Shown here piece by piece: positions 26,996 through 34,958 of a stretch of DNA of 64,000 nt. Source of the DNA: an uncultured Verrucomicrobia subdivision 3 bacterium (GTDB taxonomy: Bacteria > Verrucomicrobiota > Verrucomicrobiia > Limisphaerales > DASXHY01). Below the pieces are notes generated by a model, which saw only the letters and a list, made by a program, of their open reading frames with translations, had not been told where the DNA came from and searched no databases. The position numbers and the translations under genes are program-made. The stretch covers positions 62,001 through 126,000 of the forward strand of contig CALBZA010000004.1 in NCBI GenBank assembly GCA_937890005.1. Direction: 5' to 3'. How positions within the stretch are numbered: position 1 is the stretch's first letter; the number at the start of each line of letters is the position of its first letter.

Positions 26996-27565
26996 TCACA
27001 ACTGCGTCAGATCGTCGGGCGAATTCGCGTTCAAGAATGCCGGCACCAGCTCCGGCGGAACAGGCCAGGACGAAACCAGATTTGCCTGAACGAGTCTGCG
27101 GATGACTCGCTGCATGGAGCGTTCACCGGAATCAAATGTTTCACGCGCGACATGAGCTGCTTCCTTCGGATAAACCGCGCAGAGCGGTTCAAATGAATCG
27201 TCGATTGTTGGAACGACGCCGGAGCCAGGCTTTACTCGAGTCCAGAGTTCATGCAGCACAGCCTGGTTCATTCTTGGAAGATCGATCGCCAGTGCGAGAA
27301 GATGCGACGTTTTCACCTGCGCCAGCACAGTCGTCAGTCCGCCCAATGGTCCTTGCGCAAGGACATTGTCCGAGATCGCCACAACTTCATCCGGACACCA
27401 CACCGGCTTTTGGGCGCAGGAGAGGACGATCTGGTCAGGATTCAATCCACGCAGCAACCGCAGCTGTCGCGACCAGAGAAATTCGCCATGAACCTCAACC
27501 ATCGCCTTGTCGCGTCCCATGCGTTTCGACTCGCCACCAACAAAAAGCACAGCAGTGAGGTTCAT
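26996..27565 (-). CDS. mobA: Molybdenum cofactor guanylyltransferase
   Basis: A 189-residue enzyme that attaches GMP from GTP to molybdopterin, making the MGD cofactor that NarB needs. The nucleotide-binding signature GGESKRMGRDKA is near residues 10-21 (consensus LAGGxSxRMGxDK), followed by AQGPLGGLTTVLA and the metal-binding region AIDLPRM. Length fits the family. The start overlaps the end of the MOSC gene by ATGA, so the two are translationally coupled. Its place between the nitrate transporter and nitrate reductase genes fits a dedicated cofactor supply. Confidence 0.87.
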   Translation of the reverse strand: MNLTAVLFVGGESKRMGRDKAMVEVHGEFLWSRQLRLLRGLNPDQIVLSCAQKPVWCPDEVVAISDNVLAQGPLGGLTTVLAQVKTSHLLALAIDLPRMNQAVLHELWTRVKPGSGVVPTIDDSFEPLCAVYPKEAAHVARETFDSGERSMQRVIRRLVQANLVSSWPVPPELVPAFLNANSPDDLTQL

Positions 27566-28020
27566 GCCTTCACCCGCAGTTTTCCGTCTGACAAAATCGC
27601 GGCGCGCAATCCGCCGTTCCCCTGCAATAGCTTCTCAGCACCGACGCCGAACGCGCGATCCATCCAGTAGCACGGGCTGCATTCCTTTCTTCCAAAAAAT
27701 CGGATGCCTTGGACTTCGAACTCCTGACCGATCAAAGCATTCAGATCGGCTTCGGACACGATGACGTTTCGCCGAAAGACAGACGGCGGCCGGTCGCGAA
27801 TGTCGAGCGCGTCACACAATCGCTGATACACCTCCCATGAAAAGAATGTGATCTGACCGGAGTAATCCTTTTTAAAGTCGAAGAATCGGTCCCCCACAAT
27901 GCCACGTCCCGCCACGCACTCGATCACATCGCATTCCTTCATCGGATGACCGCCCGGCTCCTTGCCGTGATGATCGAAGTAATTGTGCCCGGCTGAAATG
28001 TAGAGATGACGAATCTGCAC
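27562..28020 (-). CDS. MOSC domain protein
   Basis: A 152-residue stand-alone MOSC (Moco sulfurase C-terminal) domain. Typical elements are AGRGIVGDRFF, FRRNVIVSEADLNAL and the conserved cysteine region KECSPCYWM. MOSC proteins bind molybdenum cofactor or sulfur and appear in Moco sulfuration, Moco transfer and YiiM/YuaD-like reductases. Here the gene is coupled to mobA by an ATGA overlap, so a role in Moco handling for NarB is likely. The exact reaction cannot be told from the sequence. A 143-bp gap separates it from nrtD upstream. Confidence 0.82.
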   Translation of the reverse strand: MQIRHLYISAGHNYFDHHGKEPGGHPMKECDVIECVAGRGIVGDRFFDFKKDYSGQITFFSWEVYQRLCDALDIRDRPPSVFRRNVIVSEADLNALIGQEFEVQGIRFFGRKECSPCYWMDRAFGVGAEKLLQGNGGLRAAILSDGKLRVKA

Positions 28021-28163
28021 GATGCCAAAGATTGAATGCTCCGATGCGGAAAATCAAATCGACGCCGATGAAGTTTCGGGCTTCGCAGTCTTCTGAATCG
28101 CGGGATGCCATAGAGAGAACGAGACGGGTTCTGACAACCAGGCAACGATCACAACCGCCCTGT

Positions 28164-29048
28164 TCAGTGAGTGACGGCGAAACGGGATTCAGTCGAAACA
28201 TTCGCCTTGGAAACGGATCCCGTTCCCGGCGATGGCCCGCTCGGTGGAGTCGGCACAGGGCTGCTGGTTTTCCTGTGCGCCCGCTCTTCGAGGAATGTGA
28301 TCAAATGCTCGCGATATTTGTAATAATCGGGATGCTCCATCACCGTTTTCCGATCGCGCGGCCGTTCGAAGGGAACTTCAAGAATGTCGCCTACTTCTGC
28401 CGCAGGACCGTTCGTCATGCAAATCACGCGGTCCGAAAGGAACAACGCTTCGTCCACATCGTGCGTTACCATCAGCGCGGTGATCTTGTTCTTTCGCCAG
28501 AGTTCAATCAGCACCTGTTGCAACTCATACCGCGTGAGCGAGTCCAGCATGCCGAACGGTTCATCCAGCAGAAGCATCTTTGGCTTGAGTGCAAACGCGC
28601 GCGCGATGCCGACGCGCTGACGCATCCCTTGCGACAGTTCCGCCGGCTTCTTGTGCATCGAATCTCCGAGGCCGACGACGGTGAGATAATACTCCACGAT
28701 CTCACGCCGTTCCTCCCGGCTCCCGGTGTAGAACACCTGATCGACTCCCAGCATCACATTCTCAAACGCGGTCAACCACGGAAGCAGCGATGGCGATTGG
28801 AACACGACGCCACGATCCGGCCCGGCGCCGGAGAGTTCGCGTCCGGCCAGGATGATGCCGCCGTCGCTGATGTCATTCAGCCCGGCCAGCATCGACAGCA
28901 CTGTGCTTTTGCCGCAACCGGAATGACCGATGAGCGAGACGAACTCCCCCTTTCGGATCTTGAGATTGAAATCTTTGACGATGACCGCCGGGCCTTTCGG
29001 TGTCGGATAGATCTTCGTCAGATTGGAAAGTTCAACGTAGTCGGACAT
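28164..29048 (-). CDS. nrtD: Nitrate ABC transporter ATPase (NrtD type)
   Basis: A 294-residue ABC ATPase of the nitrate/sulfonate/taurine class. Walker A is GHSGCGKST, the signature is LSQGMRQRVGIARA, Walker B is MLLLDEPFGMLD, and the H-loop is MVTHDVDEALFLSDR. The last 40 or so residues (PVPTPPSGPSPGTGS) are a low-complexity tail not needed for the fold. It is last in the nrtA-nrtB-ATPase-ATPase series. The 105-bp gap before it carries an inverted-repeat unit. Confidence 0.87.
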   Translation of the reverse strand: MSDYVELSNLTKIYPTPKGPAVIVKDFNLKIRKGEFVSLIGHSGCGKSTVLSMLAGLNDISDGGIILAGRELSGAGPDRGVVFQSPSLLPWLTAFENVMLGVDQVFYTGSREERREIVEYYLTVVGLGDSMHKKPAELSQGMRQRVGIARAFALKPKMLLLDEPFGMLDSLTRYELQQVLIELWRKNKITALMVTHDVDEALFLSDRVICMTNGPAAEVGDILEVPFERPRDRKTVMEHPDYYKYREHLITFLEERAHRKTSSPVPTPPSGPSPGTGSVSKANVSTESRFAVTH

Positions 29049-29163
29049 GGGAAATTATGATGTTTGATTGATGATTGATGATTTGTTCAAGGCGAACGGG
29101 CCCAAAACCCGAACCCCGGATCCGATCGCAAATTGTGAATCGTAAATCGTAAATCACAAATCG
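29049..29163. repeat. Empty inverted-repeat unit between the two ATPase genes
   Basis: The left arm (29059-29085) repeats GATTGATGATTGATG. The right arm (29131-29163) repeats AATCGTAAATCGTAAATC, the complementary text. About 45 unrelated bases lie between. The right arm runs into the upstream ATPase gene and supplies its stop codon. The same kind of arms flank the four-helix-bundle gene at 30059-30493, so this looks like a small non-coding relative. Confidence 0.6.
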
Positions 29164-30056
29164 ACCGCCACTTCCTTGATCTCGTTTCGGCGGACCGGCC
29201 GGCTTCCGAACCTGCGCGGCGCGCTCAGATCTTCCGGCTCAATGTCCGGCAGGATGAGTTTTTTCGTCAGGGTGGCATGCTGCTGTTGCTTCGAGGTCTG
29301 CATGAAGCCGACCACTTCACGTCTGAGTTCCTTGAAACGCGGGTCGTGATTGAGCAGTTTCCGGTCGCGCGGACGGGGAATCTCCACCTTGAACGACGGC
29401 CCGAGTGTGGCGTTCGGTCCGGCCGTGAGCGGGATGATGCGGTCCGCGAGATAAATGCCTTCATCCGGATCGTTCGTGATCAGCACCACGGTCTTCTGGT
29501 TCTCCTGCCAGATCCTGGAAATTTCATCCTGCAACGTGGCGCGCGTGAGCGCATCGAGCGCGCCGAGCGGTTCATCGAGCAGCAGAATCTGCGGATCCAT
29601 CGCGAGCGCCCGCGCCACACTCACGCGCTGACGCATCCCGCCGGAGAGTTCGTGCGGTTTCTTCTCACGCGCCGGAGTGAGATTGACCATGTCGATGTAT
29701 TTCAGAACGTGCTGTTCCTTTTTCGCCGCGGCCCAATTGGGAAACACCTGATCGACCGCGAGCAGAATGTTTTCGTAAACACTGAGCCATGGCAGCAGCG
29801 AGTAGTTTTGAAACACAATCCCGCGATCCGGTCCTGGCTCCGCAATCTCCAGATCGTTCAACGTCATCGTGCCCGAATCCGGTTTGAGCAATCCGGCGAT
29901 CAAAGAAATCAGCGTCGTCTTTCCCGCCCCGGAATAACCGACGATCGCGACGAACTCGCCCTTGTTCACCGAGAGGTTGATATCCTTGAGCACTTCCGAC
30001 CGAGTGCCATTCGAGCCGAAGCCCTTTGAGACGTTGGTTAGTTGCAAATAAGCCAT
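29154..30056 (-). CDS. nrtC: Nitrate ABC transporter ATPase (NrtC/CmpC-type ATPase domain)
   Basis: A 300-residue ABC ATPase. Walker A is GYSGAGKTT, the signature is LSGGMRQRVSVARAL, Walker B is ILLLDEPLGALD, and the H-loop region is VVLITNDPDEGIYLADR, with Asn in place of the usual His. Cyanobacterial NrtC carries an extra NrtA-like regulatory domain after the ATPase; this protein stops at the ATPase, so regulation must come from elsewhere, perhaps the free NasS-like proteins. The last residues and stop codon lie inside a repeat arm. It pairs with NrtD as a heterodimer by analogy. The gap to nrtB upstream holds the four-helix-bundle element. Confidence 0.83.
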   Translation of the reverse strand: MAYLQLTNVSKGFGSNGTRSEVLKDINLSVNKGEFVAIVGYSGAGKTTLISLIAGLLKPDSGTMTLNDLEIAEPGPDRGIVFQNYSLLPWLSVYENILLAVDQVFPNWAAAKKEQHVLKYIDMVNLTPAREKKPHELSGGMRQRVSVARALAMDPQILLLDEPLGALDALTRATLQDEISRIWQENQKTVVLITNDPDEGIYLADRIIPLTAGPNATLGPSFKVEIPRPRDRKLLNHDPRFKELRREVVGFMQTSKQQQHATLTKKLILPDIEPEDLSAPRRFGSRPVRRNEIKEVAVDL

Positions 30057-30058
30057 CG

Positions 30059-30493
30059 GATTTACGATTGATGATTAATGATTGATGATTTGGCTCGGTG
30101 CGGAAACGAGTTGCGGCCATGGACCAAAGGGAACTCAGGGAGAGGACGATCCAGTTCGCGGCTCGCGTCGTTAAACTCGCAGACGCTCTGCCGGCAAAGC
30201 CATCGGGACAAACGATTGCTCGTCAGATTGTACGCAGCGGATGTTCTGTGGCGGCGAACTATCGCTCTGCACTTCGCGGAAAATCCAGAGCCGACTTCGT
30301 CAACAAGATCACCATTGTGCTTGAAGAAGCCGACGAAACCGGGTTCTGAATCGAGCTGATCGAGCGCACCCAGCTTCTTCCCGCCAGACGCCTCGCGAGC
30401 CTGCGTGCAGAAGCCGAAGAGCTGACGAAAATCTTCAACGCCACCCGAATCACGGCCCGCAATCATAAATCGTAGATCATAAATCATACATCG
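30059..30493 (+). mobile_element. Repeat-bounded four-helix-bundle unit inside the nrt operon
   Basis: The unit fills the whole gap between the nrtC start (30056) and the nrtB stop (30494). The left arm (30059-30092) is made of GATTGATGATTAATG text. The right arm (30461-30493) is the complementary kind (AATCATAAATCGTAGATC). Between them, on the opposite strand to the operon, lies a four-helix-bundle gene. The exact fit to the gap and the flanking arms suggest an inserted element. No transposase is present. Confidence 0.55.
30119..30475 (+). pseudogene. Four-helix-bundle (S23/Avd-like) protein gene with in-frame TGA
   Basis: The frame encodes 118 codons of a four-helix-bundle protein (TIGR02436-like): MDQRELRERTIQFAARVV, then QTIARQIVRSGCSVAANYRS, then DFVNKITIVLEEADETGF. 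It is interrupted at codon 77 (30347-30349) by TGA. Coding character continues in the same frame after it (IELIERTQLLPARRLASL, then EAEELTKIF) to TAG at 30473-30475. In relatives the interrupted position is a conserved Trp (EEADExxxWLELL), so TGG to TGA is the simplest reading. It could be a decayed gene, or a read-through or recoded Trp. The family is related to Avd accessory proteins of diversity-generating retroelements and to 23S rRNA intervening-sequence proteins; no reverse transcriptase is present. Confidence 0.75.
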
Positions 30494-31321
30494 CTATGCG
30501 GCTTTGAATCGTTTCTCCACCAGGCTCATCAGGCGGTCGAGGACGAAGCCGACGACACCGATGGTCACGATGCACAGAATGATGTGTTCGTAGATGAGCG
30601 CGTTGTATTCCTGCCACAGAAAGCCACCCACACCAGGCCGCCCCGTCAGCATCTCCGCCGCAACAATCACCAGCCACGCAATTCCCAGGCTCAGTCGAAA
30701 GCCGGTGAACATGTACGGCAGCGTCGCGGGGATCAGCACCTTGAAGAGCGTTTTGGTGCGGGAGAGCTTCAACACCTTCGCAACGTTCAGATAATCCTGC
30801 GGAATCGCACGCACTCCCACCGCTGTGTTGAGCACCGTGGGCCACATCGCGCACACGGCGATGGTGAAGAGCGCACCGAGTTCCGAGGCGTTCTTGCCCG
30901 CGCCCAGGAACAGCACGAGTCCGAGCGGCAGCCATGCGAGCGGTGAAACCGGACGCAGAATCTGAATGATCGGATCGAATGTCTTCGCGAACGTCTTGGA
31001 TAATCCGAGGAAAAATCCAATTGGAGTTCCAAGGATCAAGGCGAGAGCGTAACCCTTTGCGACGAGAATCAGCGAATACCAGGTGAATCGCAGAATGCCC
31101 TGGTCCATTTCACCACGCTTCTCGAATGGCTTCAGGATGTAATCCTTCGAATTCGTCCAGGTGCGCGCCGGCGACGGCAGTTCCTTCGCCCAGGTGGAAC
31201 ACGAGAGCTGCCACAATAACAGCACGCATCCCACGCCGATCAACGGCAGCACGATCCAATCAATCTTTTTCAACCAGTTGTTCTTCATACAATCTTCATT
31301 CTTGTGGCGGTGGCGGGTCAT
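30494..31321 (-). CDS. nrtB: Nitrate ABC transporter permease
   Basis: A 275-residue inner membrane permease of the NrtB/CmpB/SsuC type with six or so membrane helices. The EAA-like loop that docks the ATPase is around LNVAKVLKLSRTKTLFKVLIPATLPYMFTG. The start at 31321 makes an ATGA overlap with nrtA. An internal Met at 31288 (MKNNWLKKIDWIV, 264 residues) looks more like the family N-terminus, so the first 11 residues may be untranslated. The gap downstream, before nrtC, holds the four-helix-bundle element. Confidence 0.87.
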   Translation of the reverse strand: MTRHRHKNEDCMKNNWLKKIDWIVLPLIGVGCVLLLWQLSCSTWAKELPSPARTWTNSKDYILKPFEKRGEMDQGILRFTWYSLILVAKGYALALILGTPIGFFLGLSKTFAKTFDPIIQILRPVSPLAWLPLGLVLFLGAGKNASELGALFTIAVCAMWPTVLNTAVGVRAIPQDYLNVAKVLKLSRTKTLFKVLIPATLPYMFTGFRLSLGIAWLVIVAAEMLTGRPGVGGFLWQEYNALIYEHIILCIVTIGVVGFVLDRLMSLVEKRFKAA

Positions 31322-32610
31322 CCCTTCAGGTTCTTCACTTCGAAACTCTTTGCGTAAGCTTCCAGGTCGCCGGTCGGATCGAATTCCTTTCCGTCGAACA
31401 GCGTCTCCTTGTTGTTGTCGAGACCGCCGTGCGCGTAACCGATCTCCTTCATCGCCTCTTCGTAAATGTCCGTGCGCATCACCTGCTTCGCCACGCCTTC
31501 ATAATCCGGCGCGCCAGTCGTCATGCCCCAGCGGCGGAATTGCGTCAGAAACCACTTCGCGTATTTCGGCTGCGGGTAATTGCAGTTCCGCTTGCTGAAG
31601 TGCATGTAGTATTCGTCCTGCACCGAACGGCCGTCGCCGTAGTCCAGCTTGCCTTGAAGTCGTCCCAGGATCGTTTTGGAATCGCAGTTGATGTAGGTGG
31701 CCTTGCTGACGATATCGCATTGCTCGGGACGATTGTTCATGTCGTCGAGCCAGACACTCGCTTCGTGCAGCGCCTTGAGAACGGCCTTCACGGTCTTCGG
31801 ATTCTTGTCCGCAAAATCCGCCGTGAACGCGCAGACCTTCTCCGGATGATCCTTCCACAAATCCTGCGTCGTGATGGAGGTGAATCCGATCTTGTCCTGA
31901 ATGGAGCGCGCGTTCCAGGGTTCGCCCACACAAAAGCCATCCATCTTGCCGATCTTCATGTTCGATACCATCTGCGCCGGAGGAACGACGATGAGCGAGA
32001 TGTCCTTGTCCGGATTGATTCCACCCGCCGCGAGATAATAGCGCATCCACATCGCGTGTGTGCCGGGCGGAAACGTCATCGCAAATGTCAGCGGTTCGCC
32101 CAGCCCCTTTGCTTTGTCGGCATACGGCTTGATCGCTTTCGGATCGGCGTTCACCTTCCCCTTCCAGTCCATCTTCAGCGTGATCGCCTGGCCGTTCCGG
32201 TTCATCAACCACGGAATGATCATTGGCTTTTTCGGCGAACCGGCGAGACCCATCGTCGATGCGAGCGGCATGCCGATCAACATGTGCGTGGCCTGAATCG
32301 TTCCTGACGAAAGATTGTCGCGGATCGCCGCCCAGTTCGCGCCCTTGGTCACCGTGGAGTTGATTCCGTATTTCTTGAACAGGCCCTTCTCGTGAGCGAT
32401 CACGATCGGAGAACAATCGGTCAGCGCAATGATGCCGAAGCTTATCGACTTCGTTTCCGGAGCGTCGCTGGCGTATGCAGTTCCAAGCCAGCCCTTCGGC
32501 AGACCGGCGAACAGCGCGGTCAGCGTGACACCCTTCGCCGCTTTTCCGAGAAAGGCGCGGCGGCTCAGTTCAGGCGAGGACAATGTTCGATTCTGGGTTT
32601 TCTTTTTCAT
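31318..32610 (-). CDS. nrtA: Nitrate-binding protein of the ABC transporter, Tat-exported
   Basis: A 430-residue periplasmic nitrate-binding protein (NrtA/CmpA). The N-terminus has a twin-arginine signal (LSRRAFLGKAAKG, then a hydrophobic stretch, cleavage near AYASD). Family signatures are FGIIALTDCSPIVIAHEKG, LIVVPPAQMVSNMK and DGFCVGEPWNAR. It captures nitrate or nitrite and hands it to NrtB. Unlike the three cytosolic paralogues in this window it lacks the CxFC pair. The start follows the leader motif CTTCAAACCC, and its first 41 bp overlap the end of the third NasS-like gene. Confidence 0.9.
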   Translation of the reverse strand: MKKKTQNRTLSSPELSRRAFLGKAAKGVTLTALFAGLPKGWLGTAYASDAPETKSISFGIIALTDCSPIVIAHEKGLFKKYGINSTVTKGANWAAIRDNLSSGTIQATHMLIGMPLASTMGLAGSPKKPMIIPWLMNRNGQAITLKMDWKGKVNADPKAIKPYADKAKGLGEPLTFAMTFPPGTHAMWMRYYLAAGGINPDKDISLIVVPPAQMVSNMKIGKMDGFCVGEPWNARSIQDKIGFTSITTQDLWKDHPEKVCAFTADFADKNPKTVKAVLKALHEASVWLDDMNNRPEQCDIVSKATYINCDSKTILGRLQGKLDYGDGRSVQDEYYMHFSKRNCNYPQPKYAKWFLTQFRRWGMTTGAPDYEGVAKQVMRTDIYEEAMKEIGYAHGGLDNNKETLFDGKEFDPTGDLEAYAKSFEVKNLKG

Positions 32611-33709
32611 GAGAGATTGGGTTTGAAGAGCGGAGATCGACCGCCTCCTGGTAGAGATCAGTCCGAAACACAGCGCGCCCGAGGGCGAAGTTCAACGCGG
32701 ACGGTTGCTTCAGTGCGCCAACTGATCGGATCAGCTGAAACACCGAAGCCGCCTTTTCGCTGCTCGGTTCGTTGGCGTCGCCGCCGTGAAACACACAGAA
32801 GCGCGGCACTTCGCGCACGCAGCCGTTTCCGAAATCGAAACGGTTCCCGAATCCGCGGCGCAACGCTTCCCGCGCGACATTCACAAACTCCGGTCGCGCG
32901 AGAACGCTGATGATGTGCTCTCGATTCTCCGGCTTCTCGCAAAATTCACAGGCCTCAAGCAACGCGGCGACAAGCGCCAGATGTTCCTCGCGGCGTCCAT
33001 CCACAAAACTGCGCTTCGCCATCAGCACCTTCTCCGGATGCCCGGGTTGAAGCTCCGCGCTCACCGCCGCACACCATCCCACCCCCGACCGCACCGCCAC
33101 CGAGTTCCACGGTTCACCGACACAGAAGCCGTCAAGATGACCTGCCTTCAGATTCGCAACCATCTGCGGTGGCGGAACCACAACGATGCGCACGTCGCGA
33201 TCGGGATTGATGCCTGCCGCCGAAAGCCATTTGCGCAGAAGGAAATTGTGCGAGGAAAACTGCGAGACGATGCCGAAGGTGAACGTCTTCCGATGCCGCT
33301 GTTCCACAATCTTTCCGCGCAAACCTGCGCCATCGTGAACGCCGGCGCGGCGAAGTTCATTGGAAAGCGTGATGGCGTTGCCGTGCAGATTCAACACGAG
33401 AGCGGTCACACAGTCGGTGGCGATCGATCCAAGCCCGAGTGTCGCCGCCACCGGCATCGCGGCCAGCGCGTGCGACGCGTCGAGTTCGCCATGAATCACC
33501 TTGTCGCGCACCGTCGCCCAGCCCAATTCACGATGCAGCGCCACGCGCAGTCCGAACTTCTGAAACAATCCCAGTTCCTGCGCCATCACGATCGGCGCAC
33601 AATCCGCGAGGGGAACGAAACCGAGCTTCACAACAGTGTGCCCGGCGCTTGTTTTTGTTGTTGGCGATTTATGATTCACAACCAGTTTCGTTACTCCTCC
33701 TTCAGCCAT
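32570..33709 (-). CDS. Signal-less NrtA/NasS-like nitrate-binding protein, copy 3
   Basis: A 379-residue NrtA/NasS paralogue with VKLGFVPLADCAPIVMAQ, IVVVPPPQMVANLKAGHLD and GFCVGEPWNSVAV, and the paralogue-specific CEFC motif (CEFCEKPENREH). No signal peptide is seen with the start MAEGGVTKL. An upstream Met at 33853 would run through the divergent LysR promoter and start codon and is not credible. It is first in the nrt operon and its 3' end overlaps nrtA by 41 bp in another frame. The divergent LysR gene is 76 bp away. It is likely to be a cytosolic nitrate sensor controlling this operon. A sigma-54-like box (TGGCACACGCATGGCT) overlaps the chosen start codon, so the true start could be further in. 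Confidence 0.78.
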   Translation of the reverse strand: MAEGGVTKLVVNHKSPTTKTSAGHTVVKLGFVPLADCAPIVMAQELGLFQKFGLRVALHRELGWATVRDKVIHGELDASHALAAMPVAATLGLGSIATDCVTALVLNLHGNAITLSNELRRAGVHDGAGLRGKIVEQRHRKTFTFGIVSQFSSHNFLLRKWLSAAGINPDRDVRIVVVPPPQMVANLKAGHLDGFCVGEPWNSVAVRSGVGWCAAVSAELQPGHPEKVLMAKRSFVDGRREEHLALVAALLEACEFCEKPENREHIISVLARPEFVNVAREALRRGFGNRFDFGNGCVREVPRFCVFHGGDANEPSSEKAASVFQLIRSVGALKQPSALNFALGRAVFRTDLYQEAVDLRSSNPISHEKENPESNIVLA

Positions 33710-33785
33710 GCGTGTGCCACAGCTGTTTCGTGGCGTAATGATTGCTCGGAGGAATGCCAATCGAAATGATGAGACTGATTCATAA

Positions 33786-34706
33786 ATGAATGATCCCCTC
33801 GACAGTCGGCAGGTGCGGATGTTTTGCGTGCTGGCACGCACGGGCAGCTTCACGCAAACCGCACGCGAAGTTCACGTGACGCAATCCGGTGTCAGCCACG
33901 CCATGAAGGCTCTGGAGCGCGATGTCGGCTGTCGTCTTTTGGACAGATTGGGCAAAAAGGTCGTGCTCACGCAGGCCGGCGAACAGTTGCTGCATCACGC
34001 AACGAAAATCCTGCACGAAATGGAATGCGCACGTGAAGCGCTGGCGCATCTTGGCAAGTGGGGACGCGGACGACTGCGACTCGGCGCAAGCACGACTGCC
34101 TGCCAGCATCTCATTCCGTCGGTGATGCGCGAGTTCAAGGAAAGCTTTCCCGATCACGTCGTAACGATCGAACCGGGCGACACACCCGACCTCGTGAGTT
34201 CACTTCTTCGTCAGCGAATTGATCTGGCGCTCTCGCTGGAACCACCGAATGAACCGCAGCTGGAATTTCATCCGTTGTTCACCGACGAACTGCATTTCAT
34301 TGTCGGCGCGATGCATCCGTGGGCCCAAACGGAACGTGTCGAGCGATCGGAAATTCCGCGGCAGAACTACATTCTCTACAGCAAGAACAGCATCACGTTC
34401 CGGCTGATCGAACAGTATTTTCGCCGCGAAGAGATGACGCTCAACACCGTGATGGAACTCGGCAGCATGGAAGCGACGAAGGAACTCGTGAAGCTCGGCA
34501 TCGGCATCAGCATTCTCGCGCCGTGGATCGCGCGAAAGGAGATTGAGGACGGCTCGCTCGTCGCGCTTCCCCTCGGCCGCCGCAAGCTGGAACGCCGCTG
34601 GGGAATTCTGCATTGGAAAGGACGCAGACTGACCCTAGCGGAGGAAACCTTCCTCGGCCTCTGCGAATCCGCGTGCGTTCCATTGCGCGTGCAGCATCCC
34701 TCCTGA
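33786..34706 (+). CDS. LysR-type transcriptional regulator
   Basis: A 306-residue LTTR. The N-terminal winged helix-turn-helix (about 8-66: FCVLARTGSFTQTAREVHVT, QSGVSHAMKALERDVG, RLLDRLGKKVVLTQAG) is followed by a co-inducer-binding domain (about 90-295: LGASTTACQHLIPSVMREF, ELVKLGIGISILAPWIA). Length and layout are normal. It is divergent from the NasS-like/nrt operon across 76 bp, the classical arrangement for an LTTR controlling its neighbour and itself. NtcB, Cbl and NasR-like LTTRs regulate nitrogen assimilation in other bacteria, but the ligand is not evident from the sequence. Confidence 0.9.
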   Translation: MNDPLDSRQVRMFCVLARTGSFTQTAREVHVTQSGVSHAMKALERDVGCRLLDRLGKKVVLTQAGEQLLHHATKILHEMECAREALAHLGKWGRGRLRLGASTTACQHLIPSVMREFKESFPDHVVTIEPGDTPDLVSSLLRQRIDLALSLEPPNEPQLEFHPLFTDELHFIVGAMHPWAQTERVERSEIPRQNYILYSKNSITFRLIEQYFRREEMTLNTVMELGSMEATKELVKLGIGISILAPWIARKEIEDGSLVALPLGRRKLERRWGILHWKGRRLTLAEETFLGLCESACVPLRVQHPS

Positions 34707-34722
34707 CTGAACGAATGGATTC

Positions 34723-34813
34723 AACGCAAAGGCGCCAAGATGCCAAGGACGCAAAGAGCCTTCAGTATCTCTTTGAAAAGCGTTCCCCTTTGCGCCTTCG
34801 CGTCCTTCGCGTT
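34723..34813 (+). repeat. Long hairpin repeat, copy A (upstream of the PIN gene)
   Basis: The left arm (AACGCAAAGGCGCC, then AAGGACGCAAAG) pairs with a right arm (CTTTGCGCCTTCGCGTCC, then TTCGCGTT) around a conserved core with TTCAGTATCTC and TTTGAAAA. A related copy lies at 35709-35812. This 'cgcaaagg' hairpin family is widespread in intergenic DNA of several phyla. Confidence 0.7.
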
Positions 34814-34859
34814 AAATGCGATTGTTTGGGACGCCCTTTGATTTGTGAATGATCCGACT

Positions 34860-34887
34860 TTGACAGCATTGATCCCACGCGCAGAAT
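34860..34887 (+). promoter_or_regulatory. Possible promoter of the PIN-domain gene
   Basis: TTGACA at 34860-34865 and CAGAAT at 34882-34887 are 16 bp apart, about 72 bp before the GTG start. The -35 is perfect for a sigma-70 site; the -10 matches 4 of 6 bases. Confidence 0.25.
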
Positions 34888-34958
34888 AGCCGCACAATCA
34901 GTGACGCTAAAGTGGTGTCCAATATCGTGGCCGTGTAGTTAAAACACTCCGACAAACT

